A DNA stretch of 64,000 bases from Variovorax sp. MHTC-1 (GCF_003984645.1 NZ_RWKI01000017.1:1-64000); one strand, 5' to 3'. Counted from the first letter of the stretch, positions 53,405 to 62,295 are shown. Made by a program: numbers and translations. The notes: generated from the letters alone by a model not told the origin.

Positions 53405-55341
53405 ACGCGCCCGACCGCCTGCTCGCATGGAGCGACGCCAACCAGCGTCTGCTGGTGGCGGAGTTCGCGCGGCTGGCGGCCCTTTTGGGTGACGGTGCGG
53501 GCGATGGTGCGCGCGACGCGGCCGCGGCGGAAGCCGAGGCCGCGGCGCTGCGCGCCGCCATGCCAGCACCGGCCGCGATCGACACGCTGGCGGCGCTGTT
53601 CACGCTCAGCGCCTTCGAGCGCGACCTCCTGCTTTTGGTGGCCGGCGTCGAGATGGACGCGCGCATCGCCGCTCTGTGCGCCCAGGGCGGCAGCCAGCCG
53701 CATCGGCCGTGGGCCAGCTTCGGCCTCGCGCTGGCGGTACTGCCGCAGCCACACTGGAGCGCCATCGCGCCGAACGAGCCGCTGCGCCGCTGGCGCCTGC
53801 TGGAGGTCGACGAGAGCACCGGCATCGCCGGCGCCAGGCTCCGGCTGGATGAGCGCGTGCTGCACTTCATCGCCGGGCTGAACGCGCTGGACCACCGCCT
53901 GCGGCCGCTGCTGCAGCTGCAGCAGCCGGCCGGCGCCATGGGCCGGGACCAGCAGGCCGCGGTCGCGCAATTGCTGGCCCGGCTGCGCGGCGCCGCCAGC
54001 CGCCTGCCCGCCATCGTGCTCGACGGTGACGATGCCCCCGGCCAGCACGACGTGGCCGCGGCCGTCGCGGCCGGACTGGGTGCCGGCCTGTATCGATTGC
54101 GTGCGACCGACGTACCGACGGCCGCCGCCGAGCAGGCCGCTTTTGCAGCGCTGTGGTTGCGCGAGGCTGCGCTGCTGGGCTGCGGGCTGTTGATCCACTG
54201 CGAGGAGCGCGAGGCGCAAGCAACCGTAGCACGCCTGCTGGAACGCCTGAGCGGCCTCGTCTTCGTCAGCGGCCACGAATTGGCGCTGGGCGACACGCCG
54301 CAGCTGCACCAGAACATCGCGCGACCCGAGGCGCCGGAACGGCTGCAGCTCTGGCAGGCCGCCCTGGCCGACAAGGCCGCGGCACTGGGGCCGGTGGTCG
54401 GCACGCTGGCCACGCAGTACCGCCTGGGCGCGCGCCGCATCGCGCAGATCGCCGCCGGGGCATGCGGCGACGACGCAGCCGCCAACGCCGCTGCGCTGCA
54501 CGCGGCCAGCCGCGGTCCGGCCCATGGCATGCCCGGCCTGGCCCAGCGCATCGACGCGCGCGCGCGCTGGTCCGACCTGGTGCTGCCCGAGGCCCAGCTG
54601 GCCGTGCTGCGCCAGATCGCGGCCCATGCGCGCCACCGGCTCACGGTGCACCACCAATGGGGCTTCGCCGCGCTGAGCGCGCGCGGGCTGGGCATCGCGA
54701 CGCTGTTCTGGGGTGACAGCGGCACCGGCAAGACCCTGGCCGCCGAAGTCCTCGCCTCGGAACTCGGCCTGGCGCTCTACCGCGTCGACCTGTCGGCCGT
54801 GGTCAGCAAGTACATCGGCGAGACCGAGAAGAACCTGCGCAAGGTCTTCGACGCGGCCGAGGAAGCCGGCGCCATCCTGCTGTTCGACGAGGCCGACGCG
54901 CTGTTCGGCAAGCGCAGCGAGGTCAAGGACAGCCACGACCGTTACGCCAACATCGAAGTCAGCTACCTGCTGCAGCGCATGGAGGCTTACGGCGGCCTGG
55001 CGATCCTGACGACCAACCACAAGGCGGCGCTGGACGCCGCGTTCCAGCGCCGCCTGCGCCTCGTCGTGCACTTCCCCTTCCCGGACCAGGCGCAGCGCGA
55101 AGGCATCTGGCGCGCGGTGTTCCCGGCCGGCGCGCCGCTCCATGCAGACATCGACTACGCCAAGCTGGCGCGGCTCAATGTGGCCGGCGGCACCATCCGC
55201 AACATCGCGCTGGCGGCCGCCTTTCTGGCCGCCGAGGCGGGCACGCCCATTGGCATGGCCATGCTGCTGCAGGCCGCGCAGCTGGACGCCGCCAAGCGCG
55301 AGAAGCCGTATTCGGATGCGGAAACGCGGGGGTGGGCATGA
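53401..55341 (+). CDS. eCIS AAA+ ATPase
   Basis: The 646-residue protein has a GTG start overlapping the previous stop. The N-terminal 400 residues are helical with a degenerate first ATPase-like domain. The C-terminal AAA+ domain has Walker A FWGDSGTGKTLAAEVLASEL (about 437), Walker B AILLFDEADALFGKRSEVKD (about 492), sensor GGLAILTTNHKAALDAAFQR and arginine finger RRLRLVVHFPFPDQAQREGI. Each eCIS has one such ATPase (Afp15/Pvc15 type). It is needed for particle assembly or effector loading. Confidence 0.95.
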   Translation: MNAPDRLLAWSDANQRLLVAEFARLAALLGDGAGDGARDAAAAEAEAAALRAAMPAPAAIDTLAALFTLSAFERDLLLLVAGVEMDARIAALCAQGGSQPHRPWASFGLALAVLPQPHWSAIAPNEPLRRWRLLEVDESTGIAGARLRLDERVLHFIAGLNALDHRLRPLLQLQQPAGAMGRDQQAAVAQLLARLRGAASRLPAIVLDGDDAPGQHDVAAAVAAGLGAGLYRLRATDVPTAAAEQAAFAALWLREAALLGCGLLIHCEEREAQATVARLLERLSGLVFVSGHELALGDTPQLHQNIARPEAPERLQLWQAALADKAAALGPVVGTLATQYRLGARRIAQIAAGACGDDAAANAAALHAASRGPAHGMPGLAQRIDARARWSDLVLPEAQLAVLRQIAAHARHRLTVHHQWGFAALSARGLGIATLFWGDSGTGKTLAAEVLASELGLALYRVDLSAVVSKYIGETEKNLRKVFDAAEEAGAILLFDEADALFGKRSEVKDSHDRYANIEVSYLLQRMEAYGGLAILTTNHKAALDAAFQRRLRLVVHFPFPDQAQREGIWRAVFPAGAPLHADIDYAKLARLNVAGGTIRNIALAAAFLAAEAGTPIGMAMLLQAAQLDAAKREKPYSDAETRGWA

Positions 55342-55393
55342 CGGCGCGCATCCCATGCCGGCGCCACGCCGAGTGACGAACAGCGAGCACGCC

Positions 55394-55669
55394 ATGCCAC
55401 GCATCGTCCTCTCCATCGACCGGTTGGTGCTGCGCGGGGTGGAGCGCGTCGATGCCGCCGCCGTCGCGGCCGCGCTGCAGTCCGAGCTGCACGCGCTGCT
55501 CGCCAGCGGCAGCAGCACGCTGGCCACGCAAGGCAGTGCGCACGCGCTGCAGGCCGGACAGGTCCGGCTGCCTCACGGCGCGGACGCTGCGGCCCTTGGC
55601 CGCGCCGTGGCCGTGCGGATCGCGGGCGACCCCCCGGCCCCGGCCGGCAACGAGGCAGGTGCGCCATGA
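55394..55669 (+). CDS. Small conserved-type eCIS protein (91 aa)
   Basis: It starts PRIVLSIDRLVLRGVERVDA, then AAVAAALQSELHALLASG and a variable tail. The pattern of one strand (IDRLVLRGV) and one helix is common in small eCIS proteins coded just ahead of a DUF4157 effector. An in-frame GTG 21 bp upstream is a possible alternative start. Function unknown; perhaps a chaperone or loading factor for the effector. Its stop overlaps the next small frame (ATGA). Confidence 0.6.
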   Translation: MPRIVLSIDRLVLRGVERVDAAAVAAALQSELHALLASGSSTLATQGSAHALQAGQVRLPHGADAAALGRAVAVRIAGDPPAPAGNEAGAP

Positions 55670-55776
55670 CCGCTGCCGTAGCCGCATGTGCCGCATGCGC
55701 CCCCGGCGCCGAACGCACGCAAGGCAGCGGCACGCAACGCAGGATGATGGACGTGCTGAACAGGGCCTGCCCATGA
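55666..55776 (+). CDS. Coupled 36-aa Cys-containing peptide ahead of the effector
   Basis: MTAAVAACAACAPGAERTQG then SGTQRRMMDVLNRACP; three cysteines and two Met-Met/Asn-rich turns. ATGA overlaps tie it to the preceding small gene and to the effector start, so ribosomes must pass through it. It might bind metal through CxxC, act as a small partner of the effector, or serve only as a translational relay. Confidence 0.5.
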   Translation: MTAAVAACAACAPGAERTQGSGTQRRMMDVLNRACP

Positions 55777-58700
55777 CTCGCACGCGCAGCCCCCGCGTGC
55801 CGGCGACCGCAGCGTCCACGACTGCGCCGGGCTCATCTTGGCTGCAGCCCAAGCTGGCCATCGGCGCAGCGGGCGACCGCTACGAACAGGAAGCCGACCA
55901 GGCCGCCGACCGCGTGCTGCAAGGCGGCGGCCGGCCCGCGCTGACGCCACTGCGCGCACCCACGGTGCAGCGCCAGGACGATGAGCGCAAGAAGGAAGAG
56001 CCGGACCCGCTCGGCGAAGGGCTGGGCGTGGTCGCCGCGAACCTGGGCGAGAACAACCCGGCCTTCGGCGTCTTCACCGAGAAGCTGGCGGCGGACTTCA
56101 TGCGCCAGCCGCCGGCGCTGAGCGTGGGCGTGCCGGTGTTCCTGGGCGCCAACTACGCCTTCCTCTGGAGCATGGCGATGGTGAACCCGGCCATGCGCCG
56201 CGACTTCGACGACTTCAACCTGGCGATGCTGCCCGGCATCGTGCCGCAGTTCCCGGTCAAGACCTTCACCTACCGCATCCTCGACAGCGCGCAGACGCGC
56301 TTCGAATTCGACTTCGGCCTGGACGCCACCTCGCTGCTGAAGGCCTTCAACGACGGCGTGCTGAATACCCGCCTGTCCAGCCTGAAGCTGGACAGCAGCG
56401 GCCGGCTCGACACCGCCGGCGCGACGCCGCTTTCGCTGTCGGCCCTGCAGGTCAAGCTGGGGCTGTTCAGCGACGGCGTCAACCTCACCGGCGGCTTTCG
56501 CAGCGGCATCTCGCCCTACCCGCTGATCGAGCCCGGGGGCAGCGTGATGGCGCAGACCCCGGCCCTTCCCGACCTGCAGGCCGGCCGGCAGGACGTGCGC
56601 TTCACGCTGAACCTGGACCTGGTGCGGCTCTACCAGCACTTCAACCCAGGCAAGCCCAACCCGCTGGGCCCGCAGATCGACGTCGCGCGCGAAGCGCAGC
56701 AGCCCGCGCAGGCGCCCGGCGCGCGCGAGAGCAGTCCGGCCGCGACCGCTGCGGTGCAGTCCACGCTGGCCGAGGGCGGCGCGCCGCTGGCGCCCGCGAC
56801 GCGGCAGTTCATGGAGTCGCGCTTCGGCCACGACTTCGGCCGCGTGCGCATCCATGCCGATGCGCAGGCCGCCGCCTCGGCGCAATCCGTAGGCGCGCGC
56901 GCCTACACCGTGGGCACCGACCTGGTGTTCAATCGCGGCCAGTACGCACCGGCCACGCCGGCCGGCCGCCACCTGCTGGCGCACGAGCTGGCCCACGTGG
57001 TGCAGCAGGCCGATGGCGCCCACGTGATGCAGCGCAAGCTCGACGTGGAGGACTTCGACGCCGGCAGCTTCAACCTGCCCACGCTCAAGGCCTACCTGGC
57101 CAAGGTCGGCCCTGGCCGCATCGAGGACCAGGGCGACAGCGATGACAAGGCGCGTGCCATCGTCGCGCAGTGGCGCAAGGGCGTGATGCAGTTGGACGCC
57201 GGCCAGAAGATCGCGCTGATTCAGGAGATGCAGTCCGGCTTTACCGGCAACGACGACGAACGCGCCATCCTCACGCTGCTGCTGAACACGCCGCCGGCCG
57301 AGCTGCCGCTGATCTTCGCCGCCAAGGGCGGGCTGGACCCGAAGAACCTGGACAGCGACTTCCACGGCGCCGAGGAGGACGCGCTGCGCGCTTTCTACGA
57401 CGAGAACTTCATCGGCGGGCGCAAGTCCGCGCTGGGCGGTTCGCGCAGCATGCGCACCGCACGCGCCGACGAGCCCGCGGTCACCGCGCCGGCGGCCACC
57501 GATATCGCTGCCGAAAATCCAGTGCAGGGCCCGCCGCGCAAGGACTACGTCTTCATCATGGGCGACGTGAAGAAGGACGACTTCTACCGCGAGGCCTTGC
57601 GCTACTTCTCCGCGCACCGGCCGACGGCCACCTTCGTCACCGACAAGCGCAGCCTGGCCGCGGTGCTGAGCCATGTGGCCAGCCAGATCTCGGAGCCGAT
57701 CGGCAACCTGTACCTGGTCTCGCATGCCAACGAGGACGGCACCTTGAGCTTCGCGCTCGATGGCGACGACAAGGACAAGAAGCTCAACGTGACCGAACTG
57801 CGCAAGGCCTTGCGCCCGGCCAGCGGCGCGTCCCCGCTGGCCAAGGTCGGCAAGCAGATTGACGCGCGCACCGTGATCCGCATCAAGGGCTGCGACATCG
57901 GCCGCACCAAGGAGATGCTGGACCTGCTCGACGAAGCCTTCGCTGGCGCCGGCAGCGTGACTGCGCCCACGCACGAGCAGGAGTACGGCACCGACCCCCT
58001 GCTCGGCAAGCGCGCGGACGCGGCCTTCCGCGCCGAGGTGGCGGCCGCACATCCTGAGCCGCCCGCCGTCGACAAGAAGCTCAAGGGGGCGGAACTCAGG
58101 GCCGCCAAGGCGGCGCGGGCCAAGGCCATGGCCGAGCGCAAGGTGGCGATCGCGGCCGAGCTGAAGGAACGCGACGCCGAGCGCAGGACGCGTGTTGCGC
58201 AAGCCCAGCAGTACGAAGCCTTCTCGGGCCCGATGTTCCAGCGCCCGGGCGAGGACCTGTTCACGACGAAGGAACTGCTGCCCGAGCTCGAGCGCCTGTA
58301 CGGCCACCTGTCCGAGAAGCAGCGCAAGGCGCTGGCGGCCAAGCTGGTGGCCAAGGACACGCGCCCCGAGAGCGTGGCGCTCAAGAACGGCACCTACCAG
58401 CAGAAGGGCCAGCGCTTGTACCGCCGCGTGATCGCGCAGACGCACTGGGACCCGCAGGGCGCGCCGGGCTTCCTGGCGCTGTACCGCAGCGTCCAGGGGA
58501 AGACCGGGAAGGGTTTCCAGCCCGGCGCCCTGAGTTCCCGCCCCTCGGTCGGCAAGGAAGGGCAGCCGCAGCTGACCTACCGGCTGACGGGCAGCCTGCC
58601 CGACGGCGGCAGCGAAGTCCACGAACTCAGTGCCGACGTCGTGCCCGACGACGCCACCTACCTGGCCACCGCGCGCGCCACGCTGAACAACCCCGACCGC

Positions 58701-58907
58701 TACCGCTGGGTCGTGGCGCGCACCCACAACCCCAAGACCGGCAAGACCACGCTGAAGGCCACGGCCACGCGCGTGCTGGCCTACCTGCACCACGGCGAGC
58801 TGGATGTGTCCGCGCACCAGCACTTCAACCGCCCCGAGCCGGATGCCGACTTCTACGCGAAGTCGACCTTCGCGCCGCCGCCGGCCAAGCCCCAGCCAAC
58901 GCCCTGA
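55773..58907 (+). CDS. DUF4157 eCIS effector with internal insertion and C-terminal toxin region
   Basis: The protein has 1044 residues. N-terminal loading motif: WLQPKLAIGAAGDRYEQEAD (about 28-47). DUF4157 core: FMESRFGHDFGRVRIHADAQ (about 345-364) to HLLAHELAHVVQQADG (HExxH at about 405). In most relatives these two are close; here about 270 strand-rich residues lie between (TFTYRILDSAQTRFEFDFGL). From about 590 a likely toxin domain: DYVFIMGDVKKDDFYREALR, LYLVSHANEDGTLSF (His, about 650) and RTVIRIKGCDIGRTKEML (Cys, about 705), a His/Cys arrangement like clan CD cysteine proteases. A charged helical segment and a C-terminal strand-rich part follow. It is carried within the operon, between two small genes and the baseplate genes. 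Confidence 0.85.
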   Translation: MTRTRSPRVPATAASTTAPGSSWLQPKLAIGAAGDRYEQEADQAADRVLQGGGRPALTPLRAPTVQRQDDERKKEEPDPLGEGLGVVAANLGENNPAFGVFTEKLAADFMRQPPALSVGVPVFLGANYAFLWSMAMVNPAMRRDFDDFNLAMLPGIVPQFPVKTFTYRILDSAQTRFEFDFGLDATSLLKAFNDGVLNTRLSSLKLDSSGRLDTAGATPLSLSALQVKLGLFSDGVNLTGGFRSGISPYPLIEPGGSVMAQTPALPDLQAGRQDVRFTLNLDLVRLYQHFNPGKPNPLGPQIDVAREAQQPAQAPGARESSPAATAAVQSTLAEGGAPLAPATRQFMESRFGHDFGRVRIHADAQAAASAQSVGARAYTVGTDLVFNRGQYAPATPAGRHLLAHELAHVVQQADGAHVMQRKLDVEDFDAGSFNLPTLKAYLAKVGPGRIEDQGDSDDKARAIVAQWRKGVMQLDAGQKIALIQEMQSGFTGNDDERAILTLLLNTPPAELPLIFAAKGGLDPKNLDSDFHGAEEDALRAFYDENFIGGRKSALGGSRSMRTARADEPAVTAPAATDIAAENPVQGPPRKDYVFIMGDVKKDDFYREALRYFSAHRPTATFVTDKRSLAAVLSHVASQISEPIGNLYLVSHANEDGTLSFALDGDDKDKKLNVTELRKALRPASGASPLAKVGKQIDARTVIRIKGCDIGRTKEMLDLLDEAFAGAGSVTAPTHEQEYGTDPLLGKRADAAFRAEVAAAHPEPPAVDKKLKGAELRAAKAARAKAMAERKVAIAAELKERDAERRTRVAQAQQYEAFSGPMFQRPGEDLFTTKELLPELERLYGHLSEKQRKALAAKLVAKDTRPESVALKNGTYQQKGQRLYRRVIAQTHWDPQGAPGFLALYRSVQGKTGKGFQPGALSSRPSVGKEGQPQLTYRLTGSLPDGGSEVHELSADVVPDDATYLATARATLNNPDRYRWVVARTHNPKTGKTTLKATATRVLAYLHHGELDVSAHQHFNRPEPDADFYAKSTFAPPPAKPQPTP

Positions 58908-58910
58908 ACC

Positions 58911-59570
58911 ATGACCACCTCCCCCAACTCCCCCAAGCTGATCAAGGGCGGCCTGGTGCTGGTCGACCCGGAATCGGCGCAGGTGCAGCGCGTGATCTCG
59001 CTGCAATACAACGCCGACTCGCTGACGCGCAAGCTCCAGGCCCAGTCGGTGGGCGGCGAAGGCACCGACCGCACCGAGCCCACGCGCTTCAAGGGCCCGG
59101 CGGTGGAGACCATCAGCTTCGAGGCCGACATCGACGCCACCGACCAGCTCGAGTTCCCGGACCAGAACGCCAGCGTCATCGCCCACGGCATCGCGCCACA
59201 GCTGGCGGTGCTGGAGTCGCTGTCGCATCCGAGTGCGGCGCAGCTGCAGCGGGTGGACAGCCAGGCCAGCTCCGGCACCTTGGAGATCGCGCCCATGCTG
59301 GCGCCGCTGCTTCTTTTCGTCTGGGGCAAGAGCCGCATCGTGCCGGTGAAGCTGGCCGACTTCTCGATCACCGAGGAGGCATTCGACCCGGCCCTCAACC
59401 CGATCCGCGCCAAGGTCTCGTTCAGCCTGCGCGTGCTGTCGGTGGACGACCTGGGCTTCTCGTCCAAGGGCGGAGCCTTGTTCATGACCTATCTGCAGGG
59501 CAAGGAGAGGCTGGCCGCCAAGGTGCAGCCCGTGAGCTTCTCCACGCTCGGCATCGGGGGGATTTCGTGA
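58911..59570 (+). CDS. eCIS tube-type connector (CIS tube protein, Afp7/Pvc7 N-terminal type)
   Basis: The 219-residue protein matches the contractile injection tube-protein family: LIKGGLVLVDPESAQVQRVI, SLQYNADSLTRKLQAQS, ETISFEADIDATDQLEFPDQ and APMLAPLLLFVWGKSRIVPV, KLADFSITEEAFDPALNPIR. It likely joins the tube to the baseplate hub. In Afp7/Pvc7 a LysM domain is fused at the C-terminus; here LysM is in the next gene, which overlaps by four bases (GTGA). Confidence 0.88.
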   Translation: MTTSPNSPKLIKGGLVLVDPESAQVQRVISLQYNADSLTRKLQAQSVGGEGTDRTEPTRFKGPAVETISFEADIDATDQLEFPDQNASVIAHGIAPQLAVLESLSHPSAAQLQRVDSQASSGTLEIAPMLAPLLLFVWGKSRIVPVKLADFSITEEAFDPALNPIRAKVSFSLRVLSVDDLGFSSKGGALFMTYLQGKERLAAKVQPVSFSTLGIGGIS

Positions 59571-59941
59571 TGGTCGATCCGATCCAGGCCTTCATGCAGG
59601 CCAACGGCCTGGCGCAGCCGACCTTCGCGCCGGACAGCCGCTACCACGGCTTGCCGACCGCGCAGGCCACCTTGCCGGACGGCCGACGGGTGGTGTTCGT
59701 CACGCGGCGCTTCCTGCCGCCGCCGGAGAACTTCGCGCGGATGGCCACCGCCACTGTCGTGGCCGGCGACCGGCTCGACAACCTGGCCGCGCAGCACCTG
59801 GGCGCGGCCGAGCAGAACTGGCGCCTGGCCGACGCCAACGGCGCGCTGCTGCCCGAGGCGCTGGTGGCCGATGTCGGCCGCCAACTGGCCATCACGCTGC
59901 CCGAGGGCGTGCCCGCCCCTGGAGCCGGAGATGTTCGCTAA
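59567..59941 (+). CDS. LysM-domain eCIS baseplate protein
   Basis: The protein has 124 residues. N-terminal part: MVDPIQAFMQANGLAQPTFA, RYHGLPTAQATLPDGRRVVF. LysM domain: TATVVAGDRLDNLAAQHLGA then AEQNWRLADANGALLP, the two helices and strands of a peptidoglycan-type fold, which in phage baseplates serves as a connector. Its end overlaps the hub gene by 11 bp. A GTG or the following ATG may be the start. Confidence 0.85.
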   Translation: MMVDPIQAFMQANGLAQPTFAPDSRYHGLPTAQATLPDGRRVVFVTRRFLPPPENFARMATATVVAGDRLDNLAAQHLGAAEQNWRLADANGALLPEALVADVGRQLAITLPEGVPAPGAGDVR

Positions 59942-61070
59942 GGGCATCCAGCTCAGCCTGTTGATCGGCCCCATCGTGCCGATCCCGGTGCCGCGGGTGG
60001 TGACGGACGCACTCGAGAGCGTCGAGGTGCGCACCGCCACCGGCAGCGCGAGCGGCTTCCAGCTCAAGTTCTCGATCACTGCGCGCTCGGAACTCAACAC
60101 CATCTTCCTTTTGGCCGGCGTCAACTCGACGCCCTTCACGCCGGCGCTGCGCGTGCTGCTGGTGGTGACGCTCAACGGCCAGCCGCAGCCCCTCTTCGAC
60201 GGCGTGATGACCAACGTGCAGGTTCAGCCCGGCAGCCAGGGTCAACCCGGCAGCCTGGTCGTGACCGGCGAGGACGTGACCAAGGCCATGGACAAGCAGG
60301 ACTGGAGCGGCCTGCCCTTCCCGGCCGTGCCGGTGGAGGGGCGCGTGGCGCTGCTGTGCGCCAAGTACGCGCCCTTCGGCCTCATCCCCATGATCATCCC
60401 GGTGCTCTTCCCCGATGTGCAGATCCCGATCGACAAGATCCCGGCGCAGCAGGGCACCGACCTGGCCTACATCCAGGAGCTGGCGCGCCAGGTGGGTTAT
60501 GTGTTCTACGTCGAGCCGGGGCCGACGCCGGGCACCAACATCGCCTACTTCGGCCCCGAACTCAAGATCGGCGTGCCGCAGCCGGCGCTGAACGTGGACA
60601 TGGACGCGCTGACCAACGTGGAGTCGCTCAGCTTCACCTTCGATCCCGACAAAGGCGTGCTGCCCGTCGTGTTCATCCAGAACCAGCTCACGCGCGTCCC
60701 GGTCCCGATTCCGATCCCCAACCTGAACCCGCTGCAGCCGCCGCTGGGCGCGCTGCCCACGCCGCTCGCCAACATCAAGTTCATGAAGGACACCGCCAAG
60801 ATGAGCCCGATGCGGGCGATCTCGGCCGGCCTCGCGGAAGCGGCCAAGTCGCAGGACGCGGTGAGCGGCAGCGGCACGCTGGACGTGCTGCGCTACGGCC
60901 GGCCGCTGAAGGCGCGCGCGTTGGTCGGCGTGCGCGGCGTGGGCATTGCCTACGACGGGCTGTACTACGTCAGCAGCGTGACCAGCAACCTCAGGCGCGG
61001 CGAGTTCAAGCAGAGCTTCGAACTCACGCGCAACGGGCTGGTGTCGATCACGCCCAAGGTCCCCGTCTGA
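59931..61070 (+). CDS. eCIS baseplate hub, gpD/gp27-like (VgrG N-terminal type)
   Basis: The 379-residue protein starts at ATG 59931, behind GGAGCCGGAG and inside the LysM gene's end. Sequence RTATGSASGFQLKFSITARS, PLFDGVMTNVQVQPGSQGQP, LAYIQELARQVGYVFYVEPG and DALTNVESLSFTFDPDKGVL, YDGLYYVSSVTSNLRRGEFK is the phage late control gpD pattern. Trimers form the hub on which the spike stands. In Afp8 and VgrG this domain is fused to the spike; here the spike is the next gene. Confidence 0.9.
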   Translation: MFAKGIQLSLLIGPIVPIPVPRVVTDALESVEVRTATGSASGFQLKFSITARSELNTIFLLAGVNSTPFTPALRVLLVVTLNGQPQPLFDGVMTNVQVQPGSQGQPGSLVVTGEDVTKAMDKQDWSGLPFPAVPVEGRVALLCAKYAPFGLIPMIIPVLFPDVQIPIDKIPAQQGTDLAYIQELARQVGYVFYVEPGPTPGTNIAYFGPELKIGVPQPALNVDMDALTNVESLSFTFDPDKGVLPVVFIQNQLTRVPVPIPIPNLNPLQPPLGALPTPLANIKFMKDTAKMSPMRAISAGLAEAAKSQDAVSGSGTLDVLRYGRPLKARALVGVRGVGIAYDGLYYVSSVTSNLRRGEFKQSFELTRNGLVSITPKVPV

Positions 61071-61083
61071 AGGAGCCCATCCA

Positions 61084-61593
61084 GTGCCCGAGAAGTTCTA
61101 CGGCAAGTACCGCGGCATGGTGCTCAACAACATCGACCCGATGCAGATGGGCCGGCTGATGGTGCAGGTGCCCGACGTGGGCGGGCTGATGCCCTCGACC
61201 TGGGCGCTGCCCTGCGTGCCGGTGGCAGGGATCCAGAACGGCATGTTCGCGCTGCCTGTGATCGGCTCGGGCGTCTGGATCGAGTACGAGCAGGGCGACA
61301 TCGACCACCCGATCTGGGTCGGCTGCTTCTGGGGCAGCGCGGCCGAGGTGCCGGCGCTGGCGCGGCTCACGCCCCCGGCGGTGCAAGCCATCACCCTGCA
61401 GACACCGCTGCAGAACGGCCTGACCATCAGCGACCTGCCCGGGCCCAGCGGCGGGATCATGCTCAAGAGCGCGACCGGTGCCACCTTGATCGTCAACGAC
61501 ACCGGCATCTACATCCAGAACGGCAAGGGCGCGTCCATCGTGATGACCGGTCCCACGGTCACCATCAACGCCGGCGCCCTCACCATCGTCTAG
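61084..61593 (+). CDS. eCIS spike, gpV/gp5-like
   Basis: The protein has 169 residues with a GTG start behind AGGAG. It has the OB-fold YGKYRGMVLNNIDPMQMGRL, MVQVPDVGGLMPSTWALPCV and the gpV core GSGVWIEYEQGDIDHPIWVG, then a short beta-helix with hydrophobic repeats (GIMLKSATGATLIVNDTG, ASIVMTGPTVTINAG). It forms the central spike that pierces the target membrane, tipped by the PAAR-like protein encoded next. Confidence 0.93.
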   Translation: MPEKFYGKYRGMVLNNIDPMQMGRLMVQVPDVGGLMPSTWALPCVPVAGIQNGMFALPVIGSGVWIEYEQGDIDHPIWVGCFWGSAAEVPALARLTPPAVQAITLQTPLQNGLTISDLPGPSGGIMLKSATGATLIVNDTGIYIQNGKGASIVMTGPTVTINAGALTIV

Positions 61594-61603
61594 GCGCAGC
61601 AGC

Positions 61604-61924
61604 ATGTCCGGGCCCCTCCTCCACCTCGGCGCCACGGTCTTGTGCGCGCACGGCGGCCAGGCCACGCCTAGCGCCCCCGTGCCGCGCGTGCTGGTCTCGG
61701 GACAGCCGGTGGCGACGCAGGCGGCGCCCTACCTGGTGGCCGGTTGCGCCTTCTCGCCGCCGCAAGGCAACGGGCCCTGCGTGACAGCGCAATGGATCGT
61801 GGCGGCCACGCGCGTGTTCGCCGCCGGCCAGCCGGTGCTGCTGATGAGCAGCCAGGCCATCTGCGCACCCACCGGCACGCCGCTGGTGGCGGTGGCCGCG
61901 CAGACCCGCGTCATAGGGATGTGA
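61604..61924 (+). CDS. eCIS PAAR-like spike tip
   Basis: The 106-residue protein opens LLHLGATVLCAHGGQATPSA and continues PRVLVSGQPVATQAAPYLVA, GCAFSPPQGNGPCVTAQWIV and QPVLLMSSQAICAPTGTPLV. Repeated short strands with Cys and His at turns give the pointed, metal-binding cone of PAAR-type tips. It caps the spike and may attach effectors. The next gene starts at or 6 bp after its stop. Confidence 0.85.
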   Translation: MSGPLLHLGATVLCAHGGQATPSAPVPRVLVSGQPVATQAAPYLVAGCAFSPPQGNGPCVTAQWIVAATRVFAAGQPVLLMSSQAICAPTGTPLVAVAAQTRVIGM

Positions 61925-61929
61925 ACACC

Positions 61930-62295
61930 ATGGACACCGACATCGGATTCCCCTTCCGCATCGACGGCCGCGGCCGCAGCGCGACGGTGTCGCGCGAGGC
62001 ACACCTGCGCGACCTGATCGAGCAGCTGCTGTTCACCGTGCCGGGTGAACGCGTGAACCGGCCCGACTTCGGCTGCGGCCTGATGCAGCTGGTGTTCGCG
62101 CCCAACAGCCCCGAGCTGGCGGCCACGGTGCAGGCGCTGGTGCACGGCTCGCTGCAGCAGTGGCTGGGCCACCTGATGCGCATCGACGAGGTCAGCGCCG
62201 AGAGCGAGGACGCGACCCTCTCGGTGACGGTGCGCTACACGGTGCTGGAAACGCAGCAGAGCGGCCAGGCGCAGTTCCGGCGGGAGATCACATGA
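61930..62295 (+). CDS. eCIS baseplate wedge protein, gp25-like
   Basis: The protein has 121 residues from ATG 61930; a GTG at 61921 overlapping the previous stop is an alternative. Sequence DTDIGFPFRIDGRGRSATVS, REAHLRDLIEQLLFTVPGER, NRPDFGCGLMQLVFAPNSPE is the gp25/lysozyme-like baseplate family (Afp9/Pvc9). It helps start sheath assembly at the baseplate. Its stop overlaps the J-like gene start (ATGA). Confidence 0.93.
   Translation: MDTDIGFPFRIDGRGRSATVSREAHLRDLIEQLLFTVPGERVNRPDFGCGLMQLVFAPNSPELAATVQALVHGSLQQWLGHLMRIDEVSAESEDATLSVTVRYTVLETQQSGQAQFRREIT

Noticed and set aside
52639..55527. A 962-codon open frame on the minus strand
   Set aside because: It is the mirror of the eCIS DUF4255 and AAA+ genes; no domain can be recognised in it.
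55833..59228. A 1131-codon open frame on the minus strand
   Set aside because: It is opposite the DUF4157 effector, whose motifs are unmistakable. The frame is long only because of GC-rich codon use.
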